Shown piece after piece: positions 49,815 to 58,127 of a DNA stretch of 64,000 nucleotides; the first letter of the stretch is position 1, and every line of letters starts with the position of its first letter. The notes beneath the pieces were generated by a model that saw nothing but the letters and a program-made list of their open reading frames with translations, was not told where the DNA came from and searched no databases. Where the stretch lies: the NCBI RefSeq assembly GCF_009936275.1, contig NZ_AP019797.1, positions 2,401,890-2,465,889 on the forward strand, read 5' to 3'. The translations under genes were made by a program, and so were the position numbers. This DNA is from Rhodothermus marinus (lineage in GTDB: Bacteria; Bacteroidota; Rhodothermia; Rhodothermales; Rhodothermaceae).

Positions 49815-52055
49815 ATGAATCGCTGGATACTACGGGCAATCCTGCTGGCCCTGCTCGCTCCTTCGGCGCGGGCCCAGGTGGGAGGGGTCAGCTACACCTT
49901 CTCTCCCTCGGTCGAATACAGCCGTTTCGAGAAAAACGCGGGGCTGAAGGACAACTACGCCTTTGGCGGCACCATGGGGCTGGGCCTGGGCCGCTACGTC
50001 GAACTCAAAGTGCTGGGTCTGATCGGACGGTACGACACGCGTCTGGGCCGGCTCGGCGGGGCCGACTCGACGCTGGCGCCCCGACTGCGTCAGCTTCCCA
50101 CCCGTTCGGTGCGTACCGAGCGCTGGGGACTGGCCCTGCAGGTCAACCTGCTGCCGGGACCGATCGTGCCGTACCTGACGGCCGGCACGGGTCTACTGCG
50201 CCTCCGTCCCGAAGATGACCTGCGCGCCAGCGAAAGCGTCTATTTGATGGGCGGCGGCGGGCTGATGTTCACGGTAGCCTCGCGCTACGCCATTTTCGCC
50301 CAGGTGGAAAACCTCGCCTACCGGTACAATCCGGGCGCGGCGTTTCTGCGCGGCGAGGACCTGAACCGCGCCAACCTGCAGCCAGCCAACTTCCGCCAGG
50401 TGCTCGTCACGAACTGGATGGGACGCGCCGGCATGCGCCTCTACCTGGGCGGCACCACGTCCGAAGTGGAGGAAGGGCTGTTTTCGCAACATCCCGCCAA
50501 CTGGCGACCGGTTATCGATCCGTTCGTCGGACAACTCCGCTTCAACCGGGCGCTGGACTTTCCTTCCTCGCAACGCATGGGCGGCTTCTATCTGGGGCTG
50601 GCGCTCGGCCCCACGCTCAACCTGCGCGGCTTCTACTGGCGGGCGCTCGACTCGGGCCGGCTAACGGGTACCGAGCCGATGGAAGCCTACGGTGCCGATC
50701 TGTACCTGTCGTTTGCCGACGCGCCGGTCACGCCCTACCTGTCGCTGGGCGGCGGCTACCTGAACGTGCTGAGCGGCTACCGGGGCCGTGGCGGTAGCAC
50801 GCCCGACGATCAGGTGTTCGCCTCGGCCGGCGTGGGCGTGAGCGTACTGCTGCTGGAGGCCCTGCAGCTTCAGGCCGGCGTACAGGGCATCTTCATGACG
50901 CGGGACGGCATCGACAACCGGACGGCCCCGGCGCAGGTCTACGGGAGCACGCTTTACACGGTAGGGTTCAGCTTCCGACCCGGTCGGCTCAGCTTTCTGC
51001 AGCCCCGCCCGCGTCGGGCTGCCGAGCCATCCGCTCCACTGATCACCGAAGGCGAAGCGCCGACGGCCGAGCCGACCGCCTCGCCCGAGCTGGAAGCCCG
51101 CCAGCGACTGCTGGCGCTCCGGGAAGCAGCCCTGACGGCCGAAATCGCCCGGGCCGAAGCAGCGGGCGACTCGCTGCTGGCCGCCCGGCTGCGCGCCGAA
51201 CGGGAACGGCTTCGGACAGAAATGCTGACGGCCGTCTCGGTGCCTGCTGCGCGTACTACGACCCGCCAGATGATCACACTTCCGGCTCCAGAGCAGGGAG
51301 AACTCTACGTGCGCTACGGGCCGGGCAGTTCGCCGCTCGTCGCCGCCCAGCAGCCGGCAACGCCGGCCGCGGCCGCCCCTACGCCGACCACAACGCCCAC
51401 CTCACCGGAGCTTCAGGCGCTGGAGCAACGCCTGCTGGCACGGCTCGAAGCCATCGAACGCGACCGCCAGGAGCTGGTCCGGCTCGAAAGCCGCCTGGCC
51501 CGCCTGGAGGCCCTGCTCCAGCAGATCGGCCGGGGTGAAACGACCGTGCGCATTCAGGCGGCCGATACCACCGTGACCGTGCGTCCTGAAGCAACCCCGT
51601 CGGAAGAGAGCTTCCTGCAGGGCTTCCGGGGAGTGGCCGTCTTCGGGGGCGTGAACGCACTCGGCGCGCCACGCCAGCTTCTGATCGGCGTGCGCGGCGA
51701 CTACGGCACCTGGCTGGGCGGTCGCCTGCACCTGTGGCCCGAGGCCGTGCTGAGCTTCGCCGGGGGCACCAGCGGCTACAACCTGAATCTGAATGCCACC
51801 ACTCCGCTTCCGGCCCTGCCGGCACCACCGCTTCTGGGCCGACTCGACCTTGAGGCCGAGCCCTACGTCGGCTTCGGACTGGGGCTGCTGGCCTTCAGCA
51901 ATCCACCCCGCGGTGTGTCCGGCATTCAGACGGTCTGGAACCTGATCCTGGGGGCCGAGCGCACCTACGGACCGGGCGTCCTGTTCGTCGAGTACGTGAG
52001 CATGAACTTCTTCTCGTTCAACCGCCTGCAGATCGGCTACCGCCTGGCCTTCTGA
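49815..52055 (+). CDS. outer-membrane beta-barrel protein with two barrel segments and a central coiled coil
   Basis: 746 residues from ATG 49815; an ATG nine bases earlier is possible. A signal peptide (ILRAILLALLAPSARAQ) leads into a first beta-rich domain to about residue 395. A Pro/Ala-rich stretch with two coiled-coil segments follows (LEARQRLLALREAALTAEIARAEAAGDSLLAARLRAERERLRTEM; LEQRLLARLEAIERDRQELVRLESRLARLEALL). A second beta-rich domain of about 170 residues closes it, ending in the aromatic FNRLQIGYRLAF. No OmpA domain is present. The function is unknown. Confidence 0.78.
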   Translation: MNRWILRAILLALLAPSARAQVGGVSYTFSPSVEYSRFEKNAGLKDNYAFGGTMGLGLGRYVELKVLGLIGRYDTRLGRLGGADSTLAPRLRQLPTRSVRTERWGLALQVNLLPGPIVPYLTAGTGLLRLRPEDDLRASESVYLMGGGGLMFTVASRYAIFAQVENLAYRYNPGAAFLRGEDLNRANLQPANFRQVLVTNWMGRAGMRLYLGGTTSEVEEGLFSQHPANWRPVIDPFVGQLRFNRALDFPSSQRMGGFYLGLALGPTLNLRGFYWRALDSGRLTGTEPMEAYGADLYLSFADAPVTPYLSLGGGYLNVLSGYRGRGGSTPDDQVFASAGVGVSVLLLEALQLQAGVQGIFMTRDGIDNRTAPAQVYGSTLYTVGFSFRPGRLSFLQPRPRRAAEPSAPLITEGEAPTAEPTASPELEARQRLLALREAALTAEIARAEAAGDSLLAARLRAERERLRTEMLTAVSVPAARTTTRQMITLPAPEQGELYVRYGPGSSPLVAAQQPATPAAAAPTPTTTPTSPELQALEQRLLARLEAIERDRQELVRLESRLARLEALLQQIGRGETTVRIQAADTTVTVRPEATPSEESFLQGFRGVAVFGGVNALGAPRQLLIGVRGDYGTWLGGRLHLWPEAVLSFAGGTSGYNLNLNATTPLPALPAPPLLGRLDLEAEPYVGFGLGLLAFSNPPRGVSGIQTVWNLILGAERTYGPGVLFVEYVSMNFFSFNRLQIGYRLAF

Positions 52056-52076
52056 ACGATCATCCCGGCACCGATC

Positions 52077-52115
52077 ACAAAAAAGCGGCCTTCCACGCGG
52101 GGGGCCGCTTTTTTG
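52077..52115. terminator. bidirectional terminator after the outer-membrane protein gene
   Basis: AAAAAAGCGGCC and GGCCGCTTTTTT form a 12-bp stem with a GC-rich loop of about 13 bases. A-rich sequence on the left and T-run on the right mean it can serve both the plus-strand gene ending at 52055 and the small minus-strand frame ending at 52147. Confidence 0.85.
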
Positions 52116-52146
52116 CTCGGGGATCCGCAACACCCGGCGCCAGTGC

Positions 52147-52311
52147 CTACCAGCGTCGGGCGCTGCCCTTTCCTTTGGGTACCAGGCGCATCCGGCTCAG
52201 CAGCGCCCGCACCTGCCGGGCCGAGGCCTGCGCGCCCCGTTGCAACGTACGATACGTACGCTGCCAGAAGCCCGGCCGTCTTTCCTCCCGCGGATCTTTC
52301 GGCGTCGTCAT
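52147..52311 (-). CDS. possible small basic protein
   Basis: 54 codons, reading MTTPKDPREERRPGFW, QRTYRTLQRGAQASARQVRA and LLSRMRLVPKGKGSARRW. It has a high Arg/Lys content, a weak AGG site three bases before the ATG, and a bidirectional terminator placed just after the stop. It is too short for most ORF cutoffs. No homologue was recognised; it may be a real small basic protein or a chance frame in GC-rich DNA. Confidence 0.45.
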   Translation of the reverse strand: MTTPKDPREERRPGFWQRTYRTLQRGAQASARQVRALLSRMRLVPKGKGSARRW

Positions 52312-52465
52312 ACCTCACGGCCTCTGGTCTAACTTCACGAAAAGCTACCACCGCCACAACAGGTAGTTTCTACAGGATTTAAACTGATGTGTAATACAGA
52401 ACCGGCGATTCACCGATGCATGATGGCGGCACACCCCATGTGCCGGACATGAGTCGCGGGCATGA

Positions 52466-52492
52466 GGGGCGGACCGCTGTGTCCGCCCCTAC
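52466..52492 (-). repeat. GTAG-headed REP-like hairpin, second family (left unit)
   Basis: GGGGCGGAC (52466-52474) and GTCCGCCCC (52481-52489) form a perfect 9-bp stem with a six-base loop. Read on the minus strand it is preceded by GTAG (52492-52489). Confidence 0.6.
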
Positions 52493-52518
52493 ATGGTGGA
52501 AACGTTGTCGTTTCTCTG

Positions 52519-52543
52519 GTAGGCGCGCACCACCGTGCGCGCC
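52519..52543 (+). repeat. GTAG-headed REP-like hairpin, second family (right unit)
   Basis: GTAG (52519-52522) leads into the stem GGCGCGCAC (52522-52530) and GTGCGCGCC (52535-52543), 9 bp with a CACC loop. It faces away from the left unit, so the two GTAG heads point at each other across 26 bases, the opposite polarity to REPINs A-C. Confidence 0.6.
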
Positions 52544-52553
52544 CGTGCTCCCC

Positions 52554-52616
52554 CACATGCACCATGATGTTCCAGAAATCGCGTAAAACAATTTATCAGA
52601 CGTCATGGTACATGTG
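52554..52616. repeat. long imperfect inverted repeat
   Basis: CACATGCACCATGATGT (52554-52570) and ACGTCATGGTACATGTG (52600-52616) are inverted repeats matching at 15 of 17 positions around a 29-base AT-richer centre. It could be a regulatory hairpin, a regulator site or the ends of a small insertion. The rest of 52312-52688 shows no gene. Confidence 0.45.
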
Positions 52617-52688
52617 CGCAGCCTCCATGACTCCCGCCCTCCCGCCGACGCGCGAAAAACATCCGTGCAATAACGGAACAAAATCCAA

Positions 52689-53246
52689 TTACTCCTGCGC
52701 CGCACGACGAAATTGAACCGCAGCCCCGAGCCAGAGCGCCGTAAAAAAGACGGTCCCGACCACCACTTCGCGCGACCAGCTTGCCCCTTCTGTGCCCCAG
52801 CCGGCCGCCAGCGCCAGCCCGCCGGCCACCATCTGCGCCAGCGCCACGATGAGCATAACCCACGCCATACCCTGCGGGCGAAAGCGGACGACAAACGCAC
52901 CCAGCAACCCGAGACCCGGCACGCCCGCGTACATCAGATTGGCCGGATTGTCCTCGCTGCCGATCAGCCCCACGGCCAGACTCACCCAGATCAGCAGAAA
53001 CGCCGCCGCCAGCGCCATTCCGGCGCCCCACCGATAGGCCGCATGATCCGCCCTGCCGGCCAGAAATGCATAGGCCAGCCCGATGCCCAGCAACATGGCA
53101 CCCCAGACGACAAAATCACCCGCGCTCCAGTTGAACTGCGTGCTGAGTAGCGTCGCCGGTACCGGCATCAGGAAAAGCACGCCCAGCACCATCCAGCGCA
53201 TGCCGTACCATCGACGGGTCAGCCGTTCCTTTTTAGGTATTTTCAT
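52689..53246 (-). CDS. uncharacterised membrane protein, about five helices
   Basis: 185 residues with hydrophobic segments MRWMVLGVLFLMPVPATLL, DFVVWGAMLLGIGLAYAFLAG, WGAGMALAAAFLLIWVSLAVGLIG, GLGLLGAFVVRF and MAWVMLIVALAQMVAGGLALAAG. The final EVVVGTVFFTALWLGAAVQFRRA suggests a sixth. This helix layout, with GSEDNPANLMY between helices, is common in small uncharacterised Bacteroidota membrane proteins. It is not cotranscribed with the GH2 gene across a 96-bp gap with certainty. Confidence 0.7.
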   Translation of the reverse strand: MKIPKKERLTRRWYGMRWMVLGVLFLMPVPATLLSTQFNWSAGDFVVWGAMLLGIGLAYAFLAGRADHAAYRWGAGMALAAAFLLIWVSLAVGLIGSEDNPANLMYAGVPGLGLLGAFVVRFRPQGMAWVMLIVALAQMVAGGLALAAGWGTEGASWSREVVVGTVFFTALWLGAAVQFRRAAQE

Positions 53247-53342
53247 CGTTGCACCAGATGTTTTGCCCCAAACGCCCCCGCTGGCCGCCGGGTTGCCTCA
53301 CACTTGACACCCACAGCAGCTTCTCTCTGAAAACGGGACGAG

Positions 53343-56054
53343 TTACTGCGCTTCGATCGTCACGCGAGCCGGTTGGAGACCGGGGGCGCTGGCCGTGACG
53401 GTAATGGTGCCGGGCATGCCACGCCGGGCGCGCACGATGGCCAGCACCAGCCCGTTGAAGGCCGGCCGCTCCGCCGAAGAAAACGGAATGAAGCTGGTCG
53501 GGTCGCCGTTGGCCGTGGCCACCAGCTCGCCGGGTCCTTCGACGGTGAAACGCACCGGATTGTCCGCCGTGGGCACGGTTCGCCCTTCTGCATCGACCAC
53601 CCGCACCGTGATGAATGCCAGGTCGTAGCCGTCGGCCTGGATCCGGACACGGTCCGCCTCGGCGGCCAGCGCGGTCGGCTGGCCGGTGGTCTGCACGACG
53701 GCTTCGGCCCACTTCCGGCCGTTTTTATAGGCCACGGCGCGTAGTGCGCCGGGCTCGTAGCGCACGTCGTCCCAGCGCAGGCGGTACTGGTAGGGCCCTT
53801 TTTTCTTGCGGCCGAGCGATCGGCCATTGAGGAACAGTTCCACCTCGTCGCCCGAGGTGAACACATGCACGGGCGTGATCTCCCCCACGCGATCCGGCCA
53901 GTTCCAGTGGGGCAGGATATGCACCATCGGTAGCTCGGGACGCCAGCGGGCCTGATACAGGTAAAACCGATCCTTTTTGAAACCGGCCAGATCGATGATC
54001 CCGAAATAAGAGCTGCGCGAACTGTAGTAGGGCGTGGGCTCGCCCAGATAGTCCCAGCCGCTCCAGACGAAACCGCCGGCCACAAAAGGATGGAGTTCCT
54101 GCACGAAAAACACCTTGTCCACCGAAGAGCCAAAATCCGCCGTATATAGCTCATAGCCGCTTACCTGCCTGGTAACCGGATCACCCCCCTGGCCTTCACG
54201 AACAGGTGCACTCAGGGCATCCGTAACTGGAAAGAGATAGGCGCCCCGCGAACTTACAGCGGCCGCATTTTCACAACTGATAATCATTTTTGTAGGGAAA
54301 TGTATGCGAAATGCGCTGTAAAGGGGTGGTGTGGTGATCCCCTGCAAACCAGTATAGGCCGGCATGTCCCGGATCCCTTCGCCCTGATAGTTCAGGCAGA
54401 TGACGTCCACCACCTCGGCCATCGGCGTCCCCGGCCGGGCGAAATTCATAGACGCCGTCACCGGCCGCGAGGGATCCTCCTCTTTGATGATGCGGGCCAG
54501 TCGCCGGGCCAGCTCGGCGCCTTCGCGGCCGCTTCCCTGCTCGCCCACTTCGTTGCCGAAGCTCCAGAGAATGACCGACGGGTGGTTGCGGTCGCGGCGG
54601 ATAAAGGCGCGCAGGTCCTGCTCGTGCCAGTCCGGAAAGATCAGGTGGAAGTCGAGCGGGGTTTTTCGCATCTCCCAGACGTCGAAGATCTCGTCGAGCA
54701 CGAGGAAGCCCATGCGGTCGGTAAGCTCCAGCAGCTCGGGAGCTGGCGGGTTATGGGCGGTACGAATGGCATTGGCGCCCATCTCACGCAGCAGTTCGAG
54801 CTGGCGCTCGGCCGCCCTTCGGTTGAAGGCCGCGCCCAGCGGCCCCAGGTCGTGATGCTGGTTAACGCCTTTGATTTCGATGCGCTCGCCGTTGACCAGC
54901 AGCCCGCGCTCCGGATCGAACTGCAGCGAGCGGATGCCGAAGCGGGTTTCGTAGCGATCGACCGGGCGGCCGTCGAGCCACAGCGTGGTGACGGCCACGT
55001 AGCGGTGAGGCGTCTGCGTGGGCGGAGGTCCCCACAGCTTCGGGTTGCGTACCGTCGCCATGCCGGACACCGCGGCCTGTCCCTGCGCCGGTACCCGCAC
55101 CTGTCGGGGCGGCAATGCAGCGACGGCATCGCCCCGCGGCCGGTCCTCTTCGCCCAGCTCGAAAATCTCTGTCGTAACACGCACCGAGACGGCCCGGGCC
55201 CATCGGTTTTCGATGGTCACATCCAGCACAACGGTGGCCGAGTCGGTCGAGACGTAGGGTGTGCGCACGAACGTGCCCCATTGCGCCACGTGCACCGGAT
55301 GCGTCTTGACCAGCCAGACGTTGCGGTACAATCCACCGCCGGGATACCAGCGCGACGAGCGTGGAAGCACCTCAAGTCGGATGGCAAGCTGGTTTTCCGC
55401 GCCCCAGCGGACGTATGGCGTCAGATCCACGCGCCAGGAAGCATAGCCGTAGGGCCAGCCACCCACCAGGTAGCCGTTCAGCCAGACGACAGCGTGAGCC
55501 ATCGCGCCCTCGACGTCCAGGTAGATCGCCCGCCCCGAATCGGCGGCCGGGATGAAGATTTTCTTCCGGTACCAGGCCACGCCCGGGCTGGGCAGCCAGC
55601 CCATGCCGCCGTCCACCTCGGGGTGTGGTTGCTCCACGAAGGGGCCGCGAATGGCCCAGTCGTGGGGCAGGTCTACCCGTTCCCAGCCGCTATCGTCGAA
55701 GTCCGGCTGCACGAACGAGAAGTCGCTTCCGGGATGGCCCGGCGGCCTTCTGTAACGTCGGGACGGATCCCTGATGAAGGGATTGCCGGTGGGCAGCACC
55801 CAGGGTTTGAGCACGATCACCTCCTGCGGCGCTCCGGTCGTGTCTGCGTCCACCCGGTAGGTCGGCCATACGTCGTAGACCAGCCCGTCGGCCTCCGCCC
55901 GGGAGGGATACCTGAAAAAGCGCCAGTCTTCATTGAGCAGAATCCGCGCGCGCAGCAGATCCTGCACAGGTTGTGCCTGCAACGGCAGGACCGTCAGCAG
56001 CAGGAGCAGCCCGCCTCCTAAAAACACCCGATAGCGAGAACTGGAGATGCGCAT
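53343..56054 (-). CDS. secreted glycoside hydrolase family 2 (beta-galactosidase-like)
   Basis: 903 residues. The signal peptide is FLGGGLLLLLTVLPLQAQ. The sugar-binding domain has WERVDLPHDWAIRGPF and WYRKKIFIPA, followed by an immunoglobulin-like domain. The TIM barrel contains KGVNQHHDLGPLGAAFN, HPSVILWSFGNEVGEQ with the acid/base Glu502, and MIISCENAAAVSSRG with the candidate nucleophile Glu595. A C-terminal DUF4982-type and Ig-like tail (GYDLAFITVRVVDAEGRTVPTADN) completes it. It is expected in the periplasm or outside the cell, acting on beta-galactosides or related glycans. No transporter or sensor is adjacent. Confidence 0.9.
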   Translation of the reverse strand: MRISSSRYRVFLGGGLLLLLTVLPLQAQPVQDLLRARILLNEDWRFFRYPSRAEADGLVYDVWPTYRVDADTTGAPQEVIVLKPWVLPTGNPFIRDPSRRYRRPPGHPGSDFSFVQPDFDDSGWERVDLPHDWAIRGPFVEQPHPEVDGGMGWLPSPGVAWYRKKIFIPAADSGRAIYLDVEGAMAHAVVWLNGYLVGGWPYGYASWRVDLTPYVRWGAENQLAIRLEVLPRSSRWYPGGGLYRNVWLVKTHPVHVAQWGTFVRTPYVSTDSATVVLDVTIENRWARAVSVRVTTEIFELGEEDRPRGDAVAALPPRQVRVPAQGQAAVSGMATVRNPKLWGPPPTQTPHRYVAVTTLWLDGRPVDRYETRFGIRSLQFDPERGLLVNGERIEIKGVNQHHDLGPLGAAFNRRAAERQLELLREMGANAIRTAHNPPAPELLELTDRMGFLVLDEIFDVWEMRKTPLDFHLIFPDWHEQDLRAFIRRDRNHPSVILWSFGNEVGEQGSGREGAELARRLARIIKEEDPSRPVTASMNFARPGTPMAEVVDVICLNYQGEGIRDMPAYTGLQGITTPPLYSAFRIHFPTKMIISCENAAAVSSRGAYLFPVTDALSAPVREGQGGDPVTRQVSGYELYTADFGSSVDKVFFVQELHPFVAGGFVWSGWDYLGEPTPYYSSRSSYFGIIDLAGFKKDRFYLYQARWRPELPMVHILPHWNWPDRVGEITPVHVFTSGDEVELFLNGRSLGRKKKGPYQYRLRWDDVRYEPGALRAVAYKNGRKWAEAVVQTTGQPTALAAEADRVRIQADGYDLAFITVRVVDAEGRTVPTADNPVRFTVEGPGELVATANGDPTSFIPFSSAERPAFNGLVLAIVRARRGMPGTITVTASAPGLQPARVTIEAQ

Positions 56055-56551
56055 AACAGCCAGGCGTTGCCTCACCGGATATTTTTAGAAAAGCTATCAT
56101 ACGATAGAATCGCAAACAATAATATTAAAACGCTTCAACATTGTTCACAGAAACCGAACAAATCATTCGATGTAATTGATGTGAAATGGCTGGTTTCGGA
56201 CGCAGGCGGCTGTTATCGCGTTCAGCCTCCAGGAAACGGCGGCGCTACCGTACCCTTATCTCCTGAAAGAGCACGTGGTCGGTGGCCTCCCGGGTCAATC
56301 AGGTCCTGGTCGCTCCAGCGGTGCCTGCAAGCCATAGCCGGCCGATAGGTCCCTGCGAACGACGGCAATCCTGGACGCAGGTCCGGGGCTGCTATCTTGC
56401 AATCGCTCACCAGATCGACAGCCAGGTTGACCACAGCATTTGAACGGGATAAGCGGGTACGTTTTCAGTGGGCCGGCAACAGCCAGAAGTGGCCGGGTGG
56501 GTGTTGCGGTTGTGTTTCCATACGCGACAGCAGCCAGTTTCGCAACGAGAC
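56055..56551. other. 497-bp intergenic region, AT-rich promoter zone of the GH2 gene
   Basis: 56085-56175 is markedly AT-rich for this genome and lies just upstream of the GH2 gene. It holds CTATC-ATAC-GATAG (56094-56107), a short palindrome, and TTGAAGCGTTTTAA on the minus strand, which loosely resembles LacI-family operators. The remaining 56180-56551 returns to normal GC, and I see no convincing gene, repeat or terminator there. Confidence 0.4.
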
Positions 56552-56812
56552 ATGGCGACAGAAAACCGGGCTTTAGCACAAGCCATTGCAGAAGCGCGAG
56601 AGTTCGAGCCCGAGCGGTATCCGGGAGGGCTCATGATGGCCTTCTTCCGGCTGATGGACGTTCCTCAGGATGAAGCGCCTGAGCTCTGGGCGGAACTGCG
56701 CCGGGCGCTTCGGGAAAATCCGCACCTGAGGGATCCGGACGTTCGCGCCTTTCTGGAGCACAGGGAGCTGGCCGAGCGCGGCTACTGGTGGTTCGATCCG
56801 GACCGATGGTAG
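56552..56812 (+). CDS. small uncharacterised acidic protein
   Basis: 86 residues from ATG 56552. The sequence is helical and charged: ALAQAIAEAREFEPERYPG, MMAFFRLMDVPQDEAPELWAELRRALRENP and FLEHRELAERGYWWFDPDRW. No known domain, signal peptide or membrane helix was recognised. It is convergent with the small paralogue pair at 56993-57462 across 180 bp that hold no recognisable feature. Confidence 0.55.
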   Translation: MATENRALAQAIAEAREFEPERYPGGLMMAFFRLMDVPQDEAPELWAELRRALRENPHLRDPDVRAFLEHRELAERGYWWFDPDRW

Positions 56813-56992
56813 CCGGCCATGCCCTGCTCCGTCCATGACGAGTCCCCGGACTTCCAGCTCCGGGCCAGGCGTTAACGTGCAAGCGCCTCGAGCCGATATG
56901 GAAAGCCGCACGGATCAGCTTCAAGGCCGCCTCCTTGCCCAGCACGTCCCACACCATGCGGCCGTCCTTTTCAGATCCTCGTACTCGACTAA

Positions 56993-57229
56993 TCAGCCGT
57001 CTTCCTCCGGCTCCCCGCTCAGAGCGATGTCCATGTCGTGCCGATAGCGCTCACGGTCGATCCCCAGCTGTGCTTCGAGCGCCTTGAGTTCGCTGTAGGT
57101 GAGCTTGCCCAGCGCGAAAGCTTCGGTGATGCGGCCCCAGAGAATGAGCCGGGCGGCTTCCGTCAACACGCCCTTTTGCCGGGCGCGCTCGATGACCTCT
57201 TCGTACTCCGGGTAAAACGAAGCGCTCAT
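56993..57229 (-). CDS. small uncharacterised protein, paralogue of the upstream gene
   Basis: 78 residues. It aligns without gaps with the 78-residue product of 57226-57462: 40 identical positions, with WGRI, DR and ALxGEPE cores shared. The helical pattern RLILWGRITEAFALGKLTYSELKALEAQLGIDRERYRHDMDIAL resembles a short DNA- or protein-binding helical domain. Its ATG overlaps the upstream stop (ATGA). No function is known. Confidence 0.65.
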   Translation of the reverse strand: MSASFYPEYEEVIERARQKGVLTEAARLILWGRITEAFALGKLTYSELKALEAQLGIDRERYRHDMDIALSGEPEEDG

Positions 57230-57462
57230 GCCCCGTCCTCCGGTTCGCCGATCAGGGCGACGTCCAGGTCGCGCAGGTAGCGTCGGCGGTCGATTTCCAG
57301 GAGTGCTTCGAGCCGCTCGAGCTCCTCGAGCGTGAGATCGCCCCGGCCGTAGGCTTCAGAGATGCGGCCCCAGAAGATCAGATGGGCCTCGGTGGTGAGA
57401 TAGCCGCCCCGGCGGGCACGCTCCAGCGTATCGCGAAGTACTTCGAAGTAAACGCCGCTCAT
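57226..57462 (-). CDS. small uncharacterised protein, first of a tandem paralogue pair
   Basis: 78 residues from ATG 57462 (MSGVYFEVLRDTLERARR). The pattern is GGYLTTEAHLIFWGRISEAYGRGDLTLEELERLEALLEIDRRRYLRDLDVAL and a GEPED tail, colinear with its downstream paralogue. Its ATG overlaps the stop of a frame (57459-57641) reading in from upstream, which suggests a third, degenerate member or an older operon partner. Transcription continues into 56993-57229. Confidence 0.65.
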   Translation of the reverse strand: MSGVYFEVLRDTLERARRGGYLTTEAHLIFWGRISEAYGRGDLTLEELERLEALLEIDRRRYLRDLDVALIGEPEDGA

Positions 57463-57641
57463 GGCTCCCGGCTTTCGATCGCCGCTGTATCGCCGCCGTG
57501 TGCGGCGGCGGGTGGCGAGGGCCGGCACACGCACAGCCCGACCTGGCGGAGGGTTTCTTCAATAGCTCGCGCTTCTTCTACGCGCAGATCGCTTCGGCGA
57601 TCGAGCCGGAGCCTGACGGCGTCGCAACTGATGCCACTCCG
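57459..57641 (-). pseudogene. possible truncated gene coupled to the small paralogue pair
   Basis: A 61-codon open frame with no ATG, GTG or TTG in its first half reads DAVRLRLDRRSDLRVEEARA, IEETLRQVG and on to a TGA that overlaps the next ATG as ATGA. Coupling of that kind usually marks real gene pairs, so this may be the C-terminus of a gene whose start was lost. No family is recognised. The remaining 57642-57758 shows nothing. Confidence 0.3.
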
Positions 57642-57758
57642 CTATGCACCGCGAGCAGACGGCCGAAGGGGCGTGCTTGCGACCACCGCTCCCCGTAGTC
57701 CGGCGCGGCGGCCGCGACGTGCGATGTCCAAAATCCAGAGGACCCTCGCCAAAAATTC

Positions 57759-57794
57759 GAAAAGCCGGTAGATACACTGACCTACCGGCTTTTC
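57759..57794 (-). terminator. terminator after tRNA-Ser
   Basis: GAAAAGCCGGTAG (57759-57771) and CTACCGGCTTTTC (57782-57794) form a perfect 13-bp stem with a 10-base loop. On the minus strand a U-tract follows (five A at 57751-57755 on the plus strand). It lies 67 bases past the tRNA-Ser 3' end. Confidence 0.85.
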
Positions 57795-57860
57795 CAGCGG
57801 AACGCTCGTAAGAAGCCTTTACGCTCTCTAAAAAATCAACGGCTTATAGAGAAATCCTTG

Positions 57861-57948
57861 CGGAGGGGGAGGGATTCGAACCCTCGGTGCCCGCAATGGG
57901 CACAACGGTTTTCGAGACCGCCCCGTTCGACCGCTCCGGCACCCCTCC
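57861..57948 (-). tRNA. tRNA-Ser (anticodon CGA)
   Basis: 88 bases, with an acceptor stem GGAGGGG/CCCCTCC and discriminator G. The anticodon loop is CTCGAAA within a GCGGT/ACCGT stem, there is a long variable arm (TGCCCATTGCGGGCA), and the T-arm is GAGGG-TTCGAAT-CCCTC. CCA is not encoded. Confidence 0.97.
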
Positions 57949-58127
57949 GGCGCCCGTAAACGAACAACCCCCACCCCAGGTTCTTCCAGCTTCCTGCAAA
58001 GAATGTCTCTTTGAACCTGCTTTTCCCAACGCCTGAACGCGTTCGTGATTTTTCGGCAATCGTCTGATTTTCCAGGCATTCCGCCGTATTTTGAAGCCCA
58101 GGCATCCATCGCTCGACGGCCGGGGCC

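Noticed and set aside
56067..56348. 93-residue plus-strand frame upstream of the GH2 gene
   Set aside because: It crosses the AT-rich promoter zone, has no ribosome site, and its composition shifts abruptly half-way.
57382..57771. 129-residue plus-strand frame over the small paralogues
   Set aside because: It is Arg/Ser/Ala-rich, antisense to the coupled 57226-57462 gene and runs into the terminator.
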